Program-made: the position numbers and the translations under genes
NCBI GenBank assembly: GCA_026874595.1
Contig: CM049308.1
Span: forward strand, 25,132,367 to 25,196,366
Reading direction: 5' to 3'
Length of the DNA: 64,000 bases
Source of the DNA: Sipunculus nudus
Taxonomy: Eukaryota > Annelida > Sipuncula > Golfingiida > Sipunculidae
Notes under the pieces: generated by a model
Databases searched by the model: none
What the model saw: the letters and a program-made list of their open reading frames with translations, nothing else
What the model was told of the DNA's origin: nothing
Shown: piece after piece, positions 61,820-64,000 of the stretch
How the letters are laid out: the number at the start of each line of letters is the position of its first letter
How positions within the stretch are numbered: the first letter of the stretch is position 1

Positions 61820-63636
61820 CTAGAATACGGGTAGTCGACAAGCGACTACTTGTATCCGCCTTAATCAGAGTGGAACCGGTGAAGTGTTGCATATTAGCAT
61901 GGATGTCTGCAGCCAAATTGTGTATGTAGGTTGCGCTACCTACGAAAAAATCCAGAAAGCTCTATACACATGCAAAACTTTGGCCCAATCGGTCAAACGG
62001 TTCCCAAGATATGAGCTTGGATATCTGCTGCATAAACTAGAATGCAGGTGGCGCCACCTGTCATAAAATCAAGAGAGCTGTCGGGGATGTATAAACTTGC
62101 AAAATTTTAGGCAGATATGTCAAACCACTGCCGAGATATGAGTGATTTTATCCCATGGCAGACAAACAGATGGGAGCTGTGCAAACATGGCTGCAGGTGG
62201 CGCCACCAGTTTTGCATATGATAAAGAGCTATGTGAGATTTATACACATGCAAAATTTTGGCCCAATCGGTCAAACGGTTCCCTAGATATGAGCTTGGAT
62301 GTCTGCAGCGTAAACTTGATTGTAGGTGGCGCCACCTGTCATAAAATCAGAAAAGCTATCCAGGATGTATAAGCATGCCGAATTTCAGGTGAATTAGTCA
62401 AACCACTGCAGAGATATGAGTGATTTTAACCCAAGGCAGACGAACAGATGGACACTGTGCAAACATGGTTGCAGGTGGTGCCACCATTTTCGGTGTATGT
62501 TATAAAGCTCTCCAAGGGCTACATTTGTGCAAAAAAATTTTCCTGATCGGTCAAACCGTTCCTGAGATATGAGCTTGGATGTCTGCAGCGTAAACGTGAA
62601 TGTAGGTGGCGCCACCTGTCATAAAATCAGAAAAGCTATCCAGGATGTATACGCATGCCAAATTTCATGTGAATTAGTCAAGTCACTGCAGAGATATGAG
62701 TGATTTTAACCCAAGGCAGACAAACAGATGGACACTGTGCAAACATGGTTGCAGGTAGTGCCACCATTTTTGGTGTATGTTATAAAGCTCTCCAAGGGCT
62801 GCATTTGTGCAAAAGAATTTTCCTGATCAGTCAAACGGTTCCCGAGATATGAGCTTGGATGTCTGCAGCGTAAACGTGAATGTAGGTGGCGCCACCTGTC
62901 ATAATATCAGAAAAGCTATCCAGGATGAACACGCATGCCCAATTTCAGGTGAATTAGTCAAGTCACTGCAGAGATATGAGTGATTTTAACCCAAGGCAGA
63001 CGAACAGATGGACACTGTGCAAACATGGCTGCAGGTGGCGCCACCATTTTTGGTGTATGTTATAAAGCTCTCCAAGGGCTACATTTGTGCAAAAGAATTT
63101 TCCTGATCGGTCAAACGGTTCCCGAGATATGAGCTTGGATGTCTGCAGCGTAAACGTGAATGTAGGTAGCCACCTGTCATAAAATCAGAAAAGCTATCCA
63201 GGATGTTTACGCATGCCCAATTGCAGGTGAATTAGTCAAGTCACTGCAGAGATATGAGTGATTTTAACCCAAGGCAGACAAACAGATGGACACTGTGCAA
63301 ACATGGTTGCAGGTGGCGCCACCATTTTTGGTGTATGTTATAAAGCTCTCCGAGGGCTACATTTGTGCAAAAAAATTTTCCTGATCGGTCAAACGGTTCC
63401 CGAGATATGTGGGTTTATGTGTGGAAACAGACGCACAAACGGACGCAAAGCGCAAAGGAAAGGTCAGAGGTCAAAACAAAATCGGGGCGCAGCAGTTCAC
63501 ATGTGACCCGAACATAATCCCGGGTTTCGGAAAATTCCGCCCAGTGGTTACGGAGGAGTTCTCCGGACACCTACGCGGCGGCGGCGGTGTGCAGCTGAAA
63601 ACATAGTATCCGCAAAACTCTGTTTTGGCGGATACA
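61820..63636 (-). mobile_element. Family R4 element, minus-strand copy
   Basis: On the minus strand it starts GTATCCGCCAAAACAGAG at 63636 with a hairpin partner TTTTGCGGATAC, then a GCC-rich block (63568-63590). A tandem array follows. It ends GGCGGATACAAGTAGTCGCT with TGTCGACTACCCGTATTCTAG at 61820, followed by T. The 3' hairpin GTAGTCG/CGACTAC has a 7-bp stem. It is about 650 bp longer than the plus-strand copy because of extra array units. Confidence 0.82.
62013..63410 (-). repeat. R4 dimeric tandem array, about five 280-bp units
   Basis: The plus-strand phrase GAGCTTGGAT-TCTGC recurs at 62013, 62291, 62571, 62851 and 63131 (278, 280, 280, 280 bp). Palindromes GGTGGCGCCACC or variants start at 62047, 62196, 62325 and 62474, a 149/129/149 spacing. 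The last three units are nearly identical to each other, a sign of recent amplification or gene conversion. Confidence 0.92.
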
Positions 63637-64000
63637 ATTACAATTTTTGTTTCCACATCAATTCAATTATTTTAACAAAGTTAGGACAAAAGAGAATGTC
63701 CTTCAATTTGCTCTCTCTGAAATGGATAAACTTTCCACATCAACTGCTACATCCATGATAGTGTATGTGCATCCTAAATTGGTTTAGGAGTACTGTTGGG
63801 ACTGATGATCGATTATAATCAATGATCGTTTGGCTAATGCAGACGATCTGATGATCAATCTTGTATTGCCATTTAATCAATTGCAGAGTTTTTCACAAAG
63901 TTTAGGCTTTATAAATTATATGATATGTTAGTGAGACTACAGTATAAATGACTAGTCATCAGTGTAGATGGGACCTTTTAATTTCGGGAAAACTTTTTTC
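63637..64000. other. Non-coding stretch, nothing recognised
   Basis: A/T-rich sequence to the window end. Nested GATGATCGATTATAATCAAT-type inverted phrases near 63803-63870 are short and unexplained. Confidence 0.45.

Noticed and set aside
61884-63606. Series of frames in the R4 array (60-82 codons)
   Set aside because: Frames recur with the 280-bp units, shift between units and have no protein family; they are repeat products.

Overview
The window is nuclear DNA from an animal. It has AT-rich, long, spliced introns, very little coding sequence, many interspersed repeats and no bacterial-style operons. The repeat types (tRNA-derived SINEs, non-LTR retrotransposon tails, and non-autonomous elements with central tandem arrays and (TCCG)n tracts) suggest a marine invertebrate. 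I infer a mollusc, perhaps a bivalve, but the species cannot be fixed from sequence alone.

Gene 1 (+ strand, 3125-39697) is a clear Rab4 small GTPase. Five exons are visible: 3125-3239, 11508-11570, 24024-24178, 30204-30299 and 39588-39697. They join in frame into 178 residues that carry switch I, DTAGQE, NKKD, ETSAL and a C-terminal Cys-Ser-Cys prenylation signal. The 5' exon(s) with the start codon and P-loop lie left of the window. The acceptor of the fourth visible exon is present three times at an exact 42-nt period. All three copies are in frame and stop-free, so the upstream acceptors could add 14 or 28 residues.

Gene 2 (- strand, two exons seen: 55901-56142 and 50801-51040) encodes the C-terminal ~160 residues of a basic, partly coiled-coil protein that I do not recognise. 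A transposon ends about 30 bp upstream of the acceptor of its first visible exon.

The rest is mostly repeats. Three related families (called R1, R2 and R3 here) start with a hairpin at AGCTCAGCTGA, carry TCCG-rich and long tandem arrays, and (R1, R2) end with an inverted copy of the start followed by a palindrome around CCCATGGG and CTTG. They sit in T runs and nest inside one another at 3270-8066, 16343-20183, 31790-37323 and 56174-60683. This matches the structure of non-autonomous Helentron elements (HINEs), by inference. Family R4 (28723-29890 +, 61820-63636 -) carries a dimeric satellite with the palindrome GGTGGCGCCACC at alternating 149/129-bp spacing. Other repeats are two SINE copies, two LINE 3' tails, a 2-kb foldback element, MITEs, and a 22-bp minisatellite. 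Families R3 and R8 bring several perfect DR1 nuclear-receptor-type motifs into or near Rab4 introns.
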